From Alphaproteobacteria bacterium (lineage in GTDB: Bacteria > Pseudomonadota > Alphaproteobacteria > Rhodobacterales > Rhodobacteraceae): a stretch of DNA of 64,000 bases. The notes beneath the pieces are model-generated. The model was not told where the DNA came from. It ran no database searches and saw only the letters and a program-made list of their open reading frames with translations. This document shows positions 9,120-18,126 of the stretch, one piece after another. How positions within the stretch are numbered: the stretch's first letter is position 1; each line of letters starts with the position of its first letter. The position numbers were made by a program, and so were the translations under genes. The stretch spans positions 39,170 through 103,169 of the forward strand of contig JAUIIJ010000012.1 in the NCBI GenBank assembly GCA_030431825.1, given 5' to 3'.

Positions 9120-10679
9120 ATGAACAAACTCTACAGACCATCCCGCCGCGCCGTGCTGGCGGGCGGAACCGCCTTTGCCGCGTCACTGGCCATGCCCGCC
9201 ATCAGCCGGGCCTCTTCCCGCCCCGTCTTTACCCACGGCGTGCAATCCGGCGATGTCGACATGTCCAGCGGGATGATCTGGACCCGCACAGACCGCCCGG
9301 CGCGCGTGTCGATGGAAGTCTCTACCACCGAAAGCTTTGCCGATGCGCGCCAACTGGCGCCGCTGGATGCGGTTCCGTCCAGCGACCTGGCTGTCAAGCG
9401 GCTGATCGAGGGTCTGCCGTCGGATCAGGATATCTTCTACCGTTTCGTTGCTGCCGATCTGCAGGACGTGAATGCGATCAGTGAACCGATTGTCGGCCGC
9501 TTTCGCACGGCACCGGCGGCCCGCCGCGACGTGCGCTTCGTCTGGTCGGGCGACACCGCCGGACAGGGCTGGGGCATCGACGAGGACGGCATGGCGACCT
9601 ACGCCACAATGGCGCGTCACCAGCCCGATTTCTTCATCCATTCCGGCGATACCATCTATGCGGACGGCGCCATGCAGGACGAAGTCGAACTTCCGGATGG
9701 CAGCATCTGGAAAAACACCGTCCTGATCGACGAGAAGCGCAAGGTCGCCGAAACGCTCGACGAATTCCGGGGTCAGTGGAAATACAACATGATGGACGGC
9801 CATGTACGCGACATGAACGCCATCGTGCCAACCTATTTCCAGTGGGACGACCACGAGGTTGTCAACAACTGGTCTGCGTCCAAGGACCTGACCGCGGATG
9901 ATCGCTATACCGAAAAGTCCGTCGCCCTGCTGCAATCGCGGGCCGCGCGGGCCTTTCACGAGATGTCGCCCATCCGCTTCACCCCGCAGGAACCGGGCCG
10001 CGTGTATCGCAAGATCGGCTATGGCCCGATGCTCGACGTGTTCTTTCTCGACCTGCGCAGCTATCGCGGGCCGAACAGCGACAACGTGCAGGAAACCGAA
10101 TCCGACGCGACCCGCATCCTTGGCCGCGAGCAGATGGCATGGCTCAAGCGCGAACTGGCGCAGTCGCAGGCGACCTGGAAGGTCATCGCGTCGGATATGC
10201 CGATCGGGCTGGTCGTACGGGATGGCGACACCAGGTTCGAGGCGGTCGCGAACGCCGATGACGGCACCGCAAAGGGCCGCGAGATCGAAATCGCCGAGTT
10301 GCTCCGTTTCATCAAGACGGCCAGGATCACCAACACCGTCTGGTTCACCGCCGACGTCCATTATACCGCGGCGCATTACTATGACCCGAACAAGGCACAG
10401 TTCCAGGATTTCGAACCGTTCTGGGAATTCGTCTCGGGGCCGCTGCATGCGGGTACGTTCGGACCGAACGCTCTGGACGGCACCTTTGGGCCAGAGGTCA
10501 AATACGTCAAGGCTCCGACCGAAGAGCAGGGGGTGAACCTGCCGCCGAGCGCGGGGCTGCAATTCTTTGGTCTTGTCGATATCGACGGTGCCACCCAACA
10601 GATGACCGTGCGTCTGATGGATCGGGCCGACACCGAGTTGTGGTCGGTGACGCTCGACCCGACGCACGCGGCGATCTGA
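9120..10679 (+). CDS. phoD: PhoD-family alkaline phosphatase/phosphodiesterase, Tat-exported
   Basis: 519 residues. The N-terminus has a Tat signal: SRRAVLAGG twin-arginine, a hydrophobic stretch, then AISRASS as likely cleavage region near residue 32. The PhoD N-terminal domain (FTHGVQSGDVDMSSGMIWTR, quoted to its first 20) is followed by the calcineurin-like metallophosphatase core with HSGDTIYADG (about 178), QWDDHEVVNNW (about 241) and a late ADVHYTAAHYY. These supply Fe/Ca ligands. It is expected to release phosphate from extracellular phosphomono- and diesters in the periplasm. No Pho box was recognised upstream. Confidence 0.92.
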   Translation: MNKLYRPSRRAVLAGGTAFAASLAMPAISRASSRPVFTHGVQSGDVDMSSGMIWTRTDRPARVSMEVSTTESFADARQLAPLDAVPSSDLAVKRLIEGLPSDQDIFYRFVAADLQDVNAISEPIVGRFRTAPAARRDVRFVWSGDTAGQGWGIDEDGMATYATMARHQPDFFIHSGDTIYADGAMQDEVELPDGSIWKNTVLIDEKRKVAETLDEFRGQWKYNMMDGHVRDMNAIVPTYFQWDDHEVVNNWSASKDLTADDRYTEKSVALLQSRAARAFHEMSPIRFTPQEPGRVYRKIGYGPMLDVFFLDLRSYRGPNSDNVQETESDATRILGREQMAWLKRELAQSQATWKVIASDMPIGLVVRDGDTRFEAVANADDGTAKGREIEIAELLRFIKTARITNTVWFTADVHYTAAHYYDPNKAQFQDFEPFWEFVSGPLHAGTFGPNALDGTFGPEVKYVKAPTEEQGVNLPPSAGLQFFGLVDIDGATQQMTVRLMDRADTELWSVTLDPTHAAI

Positions 10680-10698
10680 TCGGATTGCGACACGGAAA

Positions 10699-10727
10699 AC
10701 GGGCCCCGGCATCTGTCCGGGGCCCGC
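10699..10727. terminator. Strong hairpin between convergent genes (bidirectional terminator candidate)
   Basis: CGGGCCCCGG at 10700-10709 pairs perfectly with CCGGGGCCCG at 10717-10726 around a short loop. It sits 20 bases after the phoD stop and 13 before the stop of the convergent FAS1/RTX gene. No U-tract follows on either strand, so it may act as a 3' stability element instead. Confidence 0.6.
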
Positions 10728-10739
10728 ATCGAATCGGGA

Positions 10740-12185
10740 TCAGACGAGTACGAAATCGTCGGCGTCGATCTTGTGCACCCATTGCAACAGGATCGAATCG
10801 TCGCCGGCTTCGATTTTCAGCCCACGACTGGTGACCGTCGCGGCGTCGAGCACATCCTGCTCTGTCGCGAAATCCTCGCGCGACAGAAGCAGTTCATCGC
10901 GCCAGAAGAAATCGCGCACGATGTTGTCGCCGGACAGGTTGGTAAAGTCGAACGTATCGGCCCCCAGCCCACCGACAAAACGGTCGTCGCCCGCATCATC
11001 GACCAACCGGTCCTTGCCGCGGTTGCCGATCAGATAATCGTCACCCTCGCCGCCAAGGATGACATCGGCACCCTTGCGGCCGAAGATGATATCGTCTCCA
11101 CCGCTGCCGATCAGAACATCTCGCTTGTGCGTGCCCTTGATAAAGCCGCCGTCCGGCTCGCCCAGATCAAGCGGCACAAGCACCCGGTCGATCGCCTGGA
11201 TCTCGCCATTGGCGGTGGTGATATCGGTCAGGCCGTCAATGAATCTGGCATTGGCGATATCCGGATCCGCATCGACCAGCTCATTGCCATCGATGCCAAG
11301 CCGCGCGCCGTCAAGCGCCGTATCGACGAGCCGCGCACCCTGCAGTTCCGCAACCGACGCGCCGCCGATCTTGACGTGATAGAGCAGGACATCCGTTACC
11401 AGTTCGGCTCCCAGCGCAGTGACAAGCGCGCCTGCGATCTCCGCATCCGCCAGCGATGAGACGTCCAGCCCCAGGTCTGCGGCGAGCTTGCGAAACGCCT
11501 CGTCGGTGGGCGCGAACACGGTGAAGGACGCATCGCGATCATCCACGACCGCATCAAGGCCCGTCGCCGAAAGCGCAGCGGTCAGAACCTCGAAACTGTC
11601 GTTGGAACCGGCCACATCCGCGATGGTCGGGCGCTGCATGGCTTCGGCGACATCAATCGGAAGGAGAACCCGGTCGATTGCCTGAATGACACCGTTTGTT
11701 GCCTGAATGTCGGTCAGCCCGGTAACGAAATCGGGATTCTCGACGTCAGGATCGGCATCGACAAGGGTTGTCCCGTTTACGTCGAAGGTTGCGCCCGAAA
11801 GCGTCGTGATCCTTCCTTCGGCCTGCAACGCGCTGACCTCGGCAGCACCGGCCCGCACGTGATAGGTCAGAACACTGGTCAGGGTCTCGACCCCCAGCGT
11901 TTCAACCAGCTTGGTCGCGATTTCGGTTTCGCTCATGCCCGCGACGTCGAGACCCAGCGTATTCGACGCTAGTTCGAGAAAGGCCGCATCGGTGGGCGCA
12001 AAGACGGTGAAGTCACCGGGGCCGGTGAAAGTGTCGGACAACCCTGCGGCCTTCAGCGCCGCCTCCAGAATGTCGAAATTGTCGTTCTTTGCCGCGATTT
12101 CACCAATCGACAAGGTCGGTTTCGGATCCGGGGCCGGCGGAAAGAACTTGTCCAGTATATCCGAAAGAAAACTTAGAAATGACAT
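10740..12185 (-). CDS. Two-FAS1-domain protein with RTX calcium-binding repeats and secretion tail
   Basis: 481 residues. Two fasciclin domains follow each other (about 24-180 and 185-342); each has the TVFAPTDEAF-type first helix, a YHV segment and a closing IQAIDRVL(L/V)P strand. Residues about 348-410 carry four to five nonapeptide calcium-binding repeats (GSGGDDIIFG, GGEGDDYLIG, GGLGADTF). The last 60 residues look like the C-terminal domain of type I-secreted RTX proteins, ending FVLV. There is no N-terminal signal peptide, as expected for type I export. Role inferred: a secreted, Ca-folded adhesion or matrix protein. No transporter genes are adjacent. AAAGGGAGATCAGC precedes the ATG. 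Confidence 0.85.
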   Translation of the reverse strand: MSFLSFLSDILDKFFPPAPDPKPTLSIGEIAAKNDNFDILEAALKAAGLSDTFTGPGDFTVFAPTDAAFLELASNTLGLDVAGMSETEIATKLVETLGVETLTSVLTYHVRAGAAEVSALQAEGRITTLSGATFDVNGTTLVDADPDVENPDFVTGLTDIQATNGVIQAIDRVLLPIDVAEAMQRPTIADVAGSNDSFEVLTAALSATGLDAVVDDRDASFTVFAPTDEAFRKLAADLGLDVSSLADAEIAGALVTALGAELVTDVLLYHVKIGGASVAELQGARLVDTALDGARLGIDGNELVDADPDIANARFIDGLTDITTANGEIQAIDRVLVPLDLGEPDGGFIKGTHKRDVLIGSGGDDIIFGRKGADVILGGEGDDYLIGNRGKDRLVDDAGDDRFVGGLGADTFDFTNLSGDNIVRDFFWRDELLLSREDFATEQDVLDAATVTSRGLKIEAGDDSILLQWVHKIDADDFVLV

Positions 12186-12386
12186 GCTGATCTCCCTTTA
12201 GACGTTTGACCCCACATCGGGACGCGGCACGCCAATAGCCCAACGGGCCGTCGGACGCGCCGCTCGCGATGCGCGGTAACCGGGTATACGCAACACCATC
12301 GGGCGCAGATCAGTCCCGCACCCCGGAACATCCTCGTCACACGCGCATGTGAAGCGGCGTGAGAAACCCGGCAGAACCCGGATCTG

Positions 12387-13325
12387 TCAGCTCTTGGGGT
12401 CGGTAACCGCCCGCGCCCGTGCCCGTTCGAGCCCGAGCTGGTGTTCGCGCCAGATCACCAGAACGTTGCCGGCAATCACCAGCGCGGCCCCGCTCAGCAT
12501 GACCGCCGTCGGCAGTTCACCGAACCAGAAATACCCCAGCAGGATGGCGAATATCATCGAGGCATAGTCATAAGGCGCAAGCATCGAAGCCGGCCCGAAG
12601 CGATAGGAAGACGTGACCAGGATCTGTGCAACGCCGCCGATCAGACCGGCAAGAATCAGCAAGCCCAGCGTGTCACGCTCCGGCACGACCCAGCCGAACG
12701 GCAGCGTCGTCAGAGAGATCAGCGAGGCGGTTACGGAAAAGTAGAACACGATTGCCGCCGTATGCTCGGTCTGAACCAGCTTGCGAATGTGGATTTGCAC
12801 GAATGCGCGGGCAATCGTCGCGGTGATGATGAACATCGCGCCAAGTGTCGCGCCATCTTCTAAGCCCGCGCCACTTCCCAGACGCGGCCAGACCATGATC
12901 AGCACGCCGACCAGCCCGATGAGCACCGCCGAAATCCGGATCATGCGGATGGTCTCGCCCAGCATGATCGCGGCCAGGATGACCGTGAAGATCGGGGTGG
13001 CATAGCCGATCGCCGTGACTTCGGGCAGCGGCAGCAAGCCCAGGCCGGCAAATGTCAATGCCATCGCCAACGTGCCCAGCAGCCCGCGCCAGAAATGCCC
13101 CATCGGTTGCCGTGTCACCAGACCGTTGCGCAACTCGCCCCGCGCCATCAGCCAGACGACGATCACCGGGATCGCGAAAAACGAGCGAAAGAACACCGCC
13201 TGGCCCGGCGGCACCTCGGCCGAGGTCGCCTTGACCAGTGCCGACATCACCGTGAACAGGCAGATTGCACTCAGTTTGAGAGAGACCGCCAGCCCAGGTC
13301 GATGCGATGTTAACATTTTTGCCAT
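12387..13325 (-). CDS. EamA/DMT-superfamily permease
   Basis: About 312 residues from ATG 13325, preferred because AGGAAG lies eight bases upstream; an ATG at 13367 is in frame but lacks such a site. Ten hydrophobic helices arranged as two EamA repeats are visible, with the pattern LSAICLFTVMSALVKAT at the first helix and a GEL loop near the last pair. DMT carriers export or import metabolites such as amino acids, purines or carnitine; the substrate cannot be inferred. A 200-bp gap separates it from the FAS1/RTX gene with nothing recognisable in it. The C-terminus is Arg-rich and cytosolic. Confidence 0.85.
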   Translation of the reverse strand: MAKMLTSHRPGLAVSLKLSAICLFTVMSALVKATSAEVPPGQAVFFRSFFAIPVIVVWLMARGELRNGLVTRQPMGHFWRGLLGTLAMALTFAGLGLLPLPEVTAIGYATPIFTVILAAIMLGETIRMIRISAVLIGLVGVLIMVWPRLGSGAGLEDGATLGAMFIITATIARAFVQIHIRKLVQTEHTAAIVFYFSVTASLISLTTLPFGWVVPERDTLGLLILAGLIGGVAQILVTSSYRFGPASMLAPYDYASMIFAILLGYFWFGELPTAVMLSGAALVIAGNVLVIWREHQLGLERARARAVTDPKS

Positions 13326-13437
13326 GGCGTCTTCCTGCGCCCGAAACGCGGAAAGATCAATGGGCATCCGTCAGCGCCGCACCGACCGGCGCCATTCCCG
13401 GCTCACTGCAGCGCGCCGGGCCGGTAACGGTCGCCGG

Positions 13438-14538
13438 TTACCCGATCTTGCCGCGATTTTCGCCGACCTGACCGCGATGCAGCAACATGTGGTCAAGGAT
13501 CACACAGGCCATCATCGCCTCACCCACCGGAACTGCGCGGATCCCGACGCAGGGATCGTGACGGCCCCTGGTGACGATCTCGGTTTCCTCGCCCGTTCTG
13601 GTGATGGTCTTGCGCGTGGTCAGGATCGAACTGGTGGGTTTGACGGCAAAGCGCACGACGATGTCCTGCCCGGTGCTAATGCCGCCAAGAATGCCGCCCG
13701 CATGATTCGAGCTGTATCTCGGGCCGCCCTGCCCCATGAAGATCTCGTCGGCATTCGCCTCGCCGGTGAGCATCGCCGCCGACATGCCTTCGCCGATCTC
13801 GACCCCCTTGACCGCGTTGATGCTCATCATCGCGGCGGCAAGGTCGGTGTCGAGCTTGCCGTAGACCGGCGCGCCAAGCCCGGCGGGGACGCCACGGGCG
13901 ACCACTTCGATGATCGCTCCGACCGAATTTCCCGATTTGCGCAGGTCGTCAAGATAGTCCGCCCAGGTCCTGGCGGCTTCGGCATCTGGCGCCCAGAACG
14001 GGTTCGCCTCGATCTGGGCCCAGTCGAACCGTGTCCGGTCGATCGCCTGTGCGCCCATCTGCACCATGTAGCCGGTGATCTGCACATCCGGCGCCAGCGC
14101 CCGGATTGCCTCACGGGCGAGCCCCCCCGCCGCAACCCGCGACGCGGTTTCCCGCGCCGACGAGCGCCCGCCGCCGCGATAATCGCGGATGCCGTATTTC
14201 TGCCAATAGGTGATATCCGCGTGGCCGGGTCGGAACTTGTCCTTGATGTCGCCGTAATCCTTGCTGCGCTGGTCGGTGTTCTCGATCATCAATTGCACCG
14301 GGGTGCCGGTGGTATGCCCCTCGAACACGCCGGACAGGATCCGCACCTGATCCGCTTCGCGCCGCTGTGTCGTGTACCTGTTCTGTCCGGGTCTGCGCCG
14401 GTCCAGCCAGTGCTGGATCATCGACTCGTCAATCTCGACCCCCGGCGGGCAGCCGTCGACCGTCGCGCCGAGCGCAGGACCGTGGCTTTCGCCCCATGTG
14501 GTGACACGGAACAGGTGGCCAAAGCTGTTGATCGACAT
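13438..14538 (-). CDS. aroC: Chorismate synthase
   Basis: 366 residues, the usual size. It converts EPSP to chorismate with reduced FMN, the last shared step of aromatic biosynthesis. The signature [18 protein letters not shown] lies at residues 16-33, with [14 protein letters not shown] near 104-117 and the [14 protein letters not shown] active-site run near 133-146. ATG 14538 has AAGGAGCC upstream and gives the canonical [20 protein letters not shown] start. The frame remains open 48 codons further upstream, but that part overlaps the GC-rich repeat element and is not coding. Confidence 0.97.
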   Translation of the reverse strand: MSINSFGHLFRVTTWGESHGPALGATVDGCPPGVEIDESMIQHWLDRRRPGQNRYTTQRREADQVRILSGVFEGHTTGTPVQLMIENTDQRSKDYGDIKDKFRPGHADITYWQKYGIRDYRGGGRSSARETASRVAAGGLAREAIRALAPDVQITGYMVQMGAQAIDRTRFDWAQIEANPFWAPDAEAARTWADYLDDLRKSGNSVGAIIEVVARGVPAGLGAPVYGKLDTDLAAAMMSINAVKGVEIGEGMSAAMLTGEANADEIFMGQGGPRYSSNHAGGILGGISTGQDIVVRFAVKPTSSILTTRKTITRTGEETEIVTRGRHDPCVGIRAVPVGEAMMACVILDHMLLHRGQVGENRGKIG

Positions 14539-14602
14539 GGGCAGGCTCCTTTTGGCCCGTGCTTTAGCCGGGGGAGGAAGGCGTCGCAAGCGATAGTCTG
14601 AC

Positions 14603-14665
14603 GCCGGGGCTCTGCCCCCGCCGCCCTGCAGGCGGCTCCCCCGGAGTATTTCGCCAAAGATGAAG
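14603..14665. repeat. Roseobacter-type intergenic GC-rich repeat element
   Basis: Two adjacent short hairpins (GGGGCTCTGCCCC and GCCGCCCTGCAGGCGGC) are followed by CCCCCGGAGTATTTCGCCAAA and GATGAAG. I recognise this arrangement as a dispersed extragenic element common in Rhodobacteraceae genomes. It lies between aroC and the riboswitch, in the aroC upstream region. No other copy was noticed in this window. Confidence 0.6.
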
Positions 14666-14709
14666 CGGCGGTCGCTTGTCATTCGTCGGGCCGCGATCTA
14701 GGGTTTTGG

Positions 14710-14794
14710 CAACCTCGGGGTGCCTTGACCGGCTGAGACGCGCGATGCGGACCCGTTGAACCTGAACCGGCTCGTACCGGCGTAGGAAAGGTCT
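14710..14794 (+). promoter_or_regulatory. TPP riboswitch upstream of thiBPQ
   Basis: Conserved THI-element blocks appear in order: CTCGGGGTGCC, GGCTGAGA, ACCCGTTGAACCTGA, then ACCGGCTCGTACCGGCGTAGG. ACCT (start) and AGGT (14789-14792) can close helix P1. Downstream, CATCCTTCC (14798-14806) pairs with GGGAGGATG (14828-14836), hiding the thiB ribosome binding site, while GGAAAGG (14785-14791) can compete for CCTTCC. Bound TPP would hold P1 and leave the sequestering hairpin free to form. This points to translational repression. Confidence 0.93.
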
Positions 14795-14838
14795 GGACAT
14801 CCTTCCGACCCTGCCCGTCGCCGCCAAGGGAGGATGCC

Positions 14839-15816
14839 ATGAAATATCTCGCGATCGCCGTCGGCATTTGCGGTGCCACGGTCGCCGCAGCCGAGACGCC
14901 CGAACTGACCGTTTATACCTATGACAGTTTTGTCTCCGAATGGGGGCCGGGTCCGGCCATCGAGGCGGCCTTTGAGGAAACATGCGAATGCGACCTGAAG
15001 CTGGTGGGTGCGGGCGACGGCGCGGCGCTGCTGGCGCGTCTCAAGCTTGAGGGAGCGCGCAGTGATGCGGATGTCGTTCTCGGGCTCGATACCAACCTGA
15101 CCGCGGCGGCGATGGAGACGGGGCTGTTCGCGGAGCACGCCGTGCAGGCTGACTATGCCTTGCCGGTCCCGTGGAACGACCCCGTGTTCGTACCCTATGA
15201 TTGGGGGTATTTCGCCTTCGTGCACGAGGCGGGTGCCGCCGCGCCATCGAATTTCCGGGCATTGGGCGACAGCAATGCCAGGATCGTCATTCAGGATCCG
15301 AGGTCGTCGACTCCGGGGCTCGGGCTGCTGATGTGGGTCAAGGCCGCCTATGGCGACGAGGCCGCCGCGATATGGCAAGGGCTGGCCGACAATATCGTGA
15401 CGGTGACCAAGGGATGGAGCGAAGCCTATGGTCTGTTTCTGGACGGGGAGGCGGACATGGTGCTCTCCTACACCACTTCGCCGGCCTATCACCTGATCGC
15501 GGAAGAGGATGCCAGCAAGGCCGCCGCGGTCTTTGAAGAAGGTCATTACCTGCAGATCGAGGTGGCGGCCCGGCTGGCCAATTCCGATCAGCCCGAGCTG
15601 GCCGGGGCGTTCCTGCAATTCATGGTGACGGATGCGTTTCAATCGGTGATCCCGACCACAAACTGGATGTATCCGTCGGTCATGCCTGCGGGCGGCCTGC
15701 CCCAGGGATTCGAGACGCTGGCCCAACCGGACAAGGCGCTGATCGTGCCCGCACATGAGGCGGCCGCGTTGCGGGATGAAGCACTGGCAGAGTGGCTCGG
15801 CGCGCTCAGCCAATAG
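14839..15816 (+). CDS. thiB: Thiamine ABC transporter, periplasmic thiamine-binding protein
   Basis: 325 residues with a short Sec signal (hydrophobic AIAVGICGATVAAA, cleavage near residue 19). The mature part is a two-lobed iron/thiamine-type binding protein: LTVYTYDSFVSEWGPGPAI opens it, and YDWGYFAF and LSYTTSPAYH segments are typical of ThiB/TbpA. It should bind thiamine, TMP or TPP and deliver it to ThiP. The gene follows the TPP riboswitch; its GGGAGG ribosome binding site can be masked by the riboswitch platform. The stop lies inside thiP because of a 25-base overlap. Confidence 0.95.
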   Translation: MKYLAIAVGICGATVAAAETPELTVYTYDSFVSEWGPGPAIEAAFEETCECDLKLVGAGDGAALLARLKLEGARSDADVVLGLDTNLTAAAMETGLFAEHAVQADYALPVPWNDPVFVPYDWGYFAFVHEAGAAAPSNFRALGDSNARIVIQDPRSSTPGLGLLMWVKAAYGDEAAAIWQGLADNIVTVTKGWSEAYGLFLDGEADMVLSYTTSPAYHLIAEEDASKAAAVFEEGHYLQIEVAARLANSDQPELAGAFLQFMVTDAFQSVIPTTNWMYPSVMPAGGLPQGFETLAQPDKALIVPAHEAAALRDEALAEWLGALSQ

Positions 15817-17348
15817 GTCATCGCGGCGGGATCTGCGCGGCGGCAATCGTCGCGATGCTGATCCTGGGCGCGTTGATCGCGGTGGCCCTGCGCGCCGAGA
15901 CCGGTCGCGGGATGGGACCCTCCGACTGGGCGGCGGTGCGGTTCACCGTGTTTCAGGCTGCGCTTTCGGCGCTGTTCAGTGTTGCCCTTGCCGTGCCGGT
16001 GGCACGCGCGCTTGCCCGGCGGCGTTTCCCGGGACGGCGGCTGTTGATCGCGCTGCTGGGCGCGCCATTCATCCTGCCGGTGATCGTGGCCGTACTGGGC
16101 CTGCTCGCGGTGTTCGGGCGGAATGGCTGGATCAGCGTGGCGCTTGGCGCGGCCGGATTGCCGCCGCTGCAGGTTTACGGGCTGCATGGTGTGGTGCTGG
16201 CGCATGTTTTTCTGAACCTGCCGCTGGCGACGCGATTGATCCTGCAAGGCTGGCAGGAAATCCCTGCAGAGCGGTTTCGCCTCGCCGCGCAGCTGGGTGC
16301 CGGGCCGCATGCGATGTGGCGTCTTCTGGAGCGTCCGATGCTGTGGCAGGTCGCGCCCGGCGTTCTTGCCGTGGTCTTTGCGATCTGCCTGACCAGTTTT
16401 GCCGTGGCGCTGACGCTGGGTGGCGGTCCCAGGGCCACGACAATCGAACTCGCCATCTATCAGGCGTTTCGCTTTGATTTCGATCTCGGACGTGCGGCGC
16501 TTCTATCCTGCATCCAGATCGTGCTGACCGGCATGGCGGCGATGATTGCCTTGCGCATGTCGCGGGGCGACGGGTTTGGCGGCGGGCTGGACCGACCGGT
16601 GCAGCGATGGGACGCGCGCAATCCCGTCGCCCGCGTCCTGGACGGCGCCATCATCCTGTTTGCCGCCGGGTTCCTTTTGTTGCCGCTCGCGGCGATCTTT
16701 CTGTCAGGACTTGGCGGGTTGGCCAAGCTTCCGGCAAGCGTGATTGCGGCGACGATGAACTCCGTCCTTGTCGCTGCGATCAGCGCGCTGATCACGCTGG
16801 CCCTGGCGCTGCCCATGGCGGTGGCGGTGGCGCTTGGACGGGGGGCGTTCGTCGAATTCGCCGGATTGCTCGGGCTGGCCGCATCGCCGCTGGTCATCGG
16901 GACCGGATTTTTCGTGGTGGTGTATCCGCTTGTCAATCCGACGGTGTTGTCGTTGCCGGTAACGGCCCTTGTCAACGCTTTGATGGCCCTGCCCTTTGCC
17001 CTGCGCATTCTGGTGCCAGGTGCGCGGCAGGTGATCGAGCGCAGCGGGCGGCTGGCGCTGACGCTGGGCATGGCGGGTCGACCATTCCTGCGCCGCATTC
17101 TGTTGCCCCGGATGCGGGCGCAGATCGGTTTTGCCGCGGGGCTCTCGGCGGCCCTGTCGATGGGAGATCTCGGGGTAATCACCCTGTTTGCCGATTCCGA
17201 ACAGGCAACACTGCCCTTGCAGGTGTTCCGGCTCATGGGGGCATATCAGATGGAGGCAGCGGCAGCGGCGGCGGTATTGCTGCTCTCGATGTCGATGGCC
17301 CTGTTCTGGCTTCTGGATCGCGGGGGGCGCTGGCATGCTGAGGCTTGA
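15792..17348 (+). CDS. thiP: Thiamine ABC transporter permease
   Basis: 518 residues, a fused two-half permease with about twelve membrane helices. Each half has the cytoplasmic EAA-like loop that docks the ATPase (first half about residues 150-180, AAQLGAGP; second half about 410-440, TLGMAGRPFLRRI). The start is GTG at 15792, 25 bases inside thiB. ThiP forms the membrane channel for the ThiB-delivered vitamin. The stop overlaps the thiQ start by 14 bases, so thiBPQ is one tightly coupled operon under the TPP riboswitch. Confidence 0.94.
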   Translation: MARRAQPIGHRGGICAAAIVAMLILGALIAVALRAETGRGMGPSDWAAVRFTVFQAALSALFSVALAVPVARALARRRFPGRRLLIALLGAPFILPVIVAVLGLLAVFGRNGWISVALGAAGLPPLQVYGLHGVVLAHVFLNLPLATRLILQGWQEIPAERFRLAAQLGAGPHAMWRLLERPMLWQVAPGVLAVVFAICLTSFAVALTLGGGPRATTIELAIYQAFRFDFDLGRAALLSCIQIVLTGMAAMIALRMSRGDGFGGGLDRPVQRWDARNPVARVLDGAIILFAAGFLLLPLAAIFLSGLGGLAKLPASVIAATMNSVLVAAISALITLALALPMAVAVALGRGAFVEFAGLLGLAASPLVIGTGFFVVVYPLVNPTVLSLPVTALVNALMALPFALRILVPGARQVIERSGRLALTLGMAGRPFLRRILLPRMRAQIGFAAGLSAALSMGDLGVITLFADSEQATLPLQVFRLMGAYQMEAAAAAAVLLLSMSMALFWLLDRGGRWHAEA

Positions 17349-18027
17349 AAAGCTCGTGATCGACAATGGCGGCTTCACGCTTTCCGCCGATTTCGCCATC
17401 GAAGCTGGCCGCAAGGTTGCGATCATAGGGCCGTCGGGCGCCGGAAAGTCCACCCTGATCGGGGGGATCGCGGGGTTTCATCCGGTTGTCGCGGGTCGCT
17501 TGATCTGGGACGGCAAAGACCTGACCGACCGGCCCCCCGGTGCGCGACCGCTGGCGATGCTGTTTCAGGATGGCAACCTGTTTCCGCATCTGACCATCGC
17601 GCAGAATGTGGGCCTCGGGCTGAATCCGAACCTGCGGCTGGACGGGATGCAATGGCGGCAGGTCGAAACCGCGATTGCACATGTCGGGCTGCAGGGGATG
17701 GGCGCACGCAAGCCTGCGGCGCTCTCGGGTGGCCAGCAAAGCCGCGCCGCACTGGCCCGGGTCTTGATCCAGGACCGGCCATTGTTGTTGCTCGATGAAC
17801 CCTTTGCCGCTCTGGGTCCGGCTCTGAAGAACGAGATGCTGGACCTTGTTGACAGGCTGGCGTCCGAGACCGGCGCGACCGTTTTGATGGTCAGCCATGA
17901 TCCGCAGGATGCCCGCCGGATCGCGGATGAGATCGTTCTGGTGGCCGATGGCATTGCCCACGCGCCGCAACCTGCGGCACCCCTTCTGGACGATCCGCCA
18001 CCGGCGCTGCGGGCCTATCTCGGTTAG
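17335..18027 (+). CDS. thiQ: Thiamine ABC transporter ATP-binding protein
   Basis: 230 residues from ATG 17335, where MLRLEKLVID matches ThiQ N-termini. Walker A GPSGAGKST (about 33-41), Q-loop MLFQDGNLFPHL, signature LSGGQQSRAALARVL (about 130), Walker B LLLLDEPF (about 150) and the H-switch VSHDP are all present. It powers uptake through ThiP. The frame could be read from further upstream (17188), but that part lies inside thiP. Last gene of the riboswitch-controlled operon; a 99-bp gap follows before the PaiB-like gene. Confidence 0.94.
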   Translation: MLRLEKLVIDNGGFTLSADFAIEAGRKVAIIGPSGAGKSTLIGGIAGFHPVVAGRLIWDGKDLTDRPPGARPLAMLFQDGNLFPHLTIAQNVGLGLNPNLRLDGMQWRQVETAIAHVGLQGMGARKPAALSGGQQSRAALARVLIQDRPLLLLDEPFAALGPALKNEMLDLVDRLASETGATVLMVSHDPQDARRIADEIVLVADGIAHAPQPAAPLLDDPPPALRAYLG

Positions 18028-18126
18028 GTCCGAAACGGTTTGTGCAGACCCTGCACATTCACCGAACTGACCCTTGCCAAAATCTGCCCTGCGCTGCATG
18101 AGTGAGCATTCACTGGAGTCAGGCAG

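Noticed and set aside
9183..10712. 509-codon open frame antisense to phoD
   Set aside because: The plus-strand protein has a Tat signal and metallophosphatase motifs. The reverse frame has neither motifs nor a start context.
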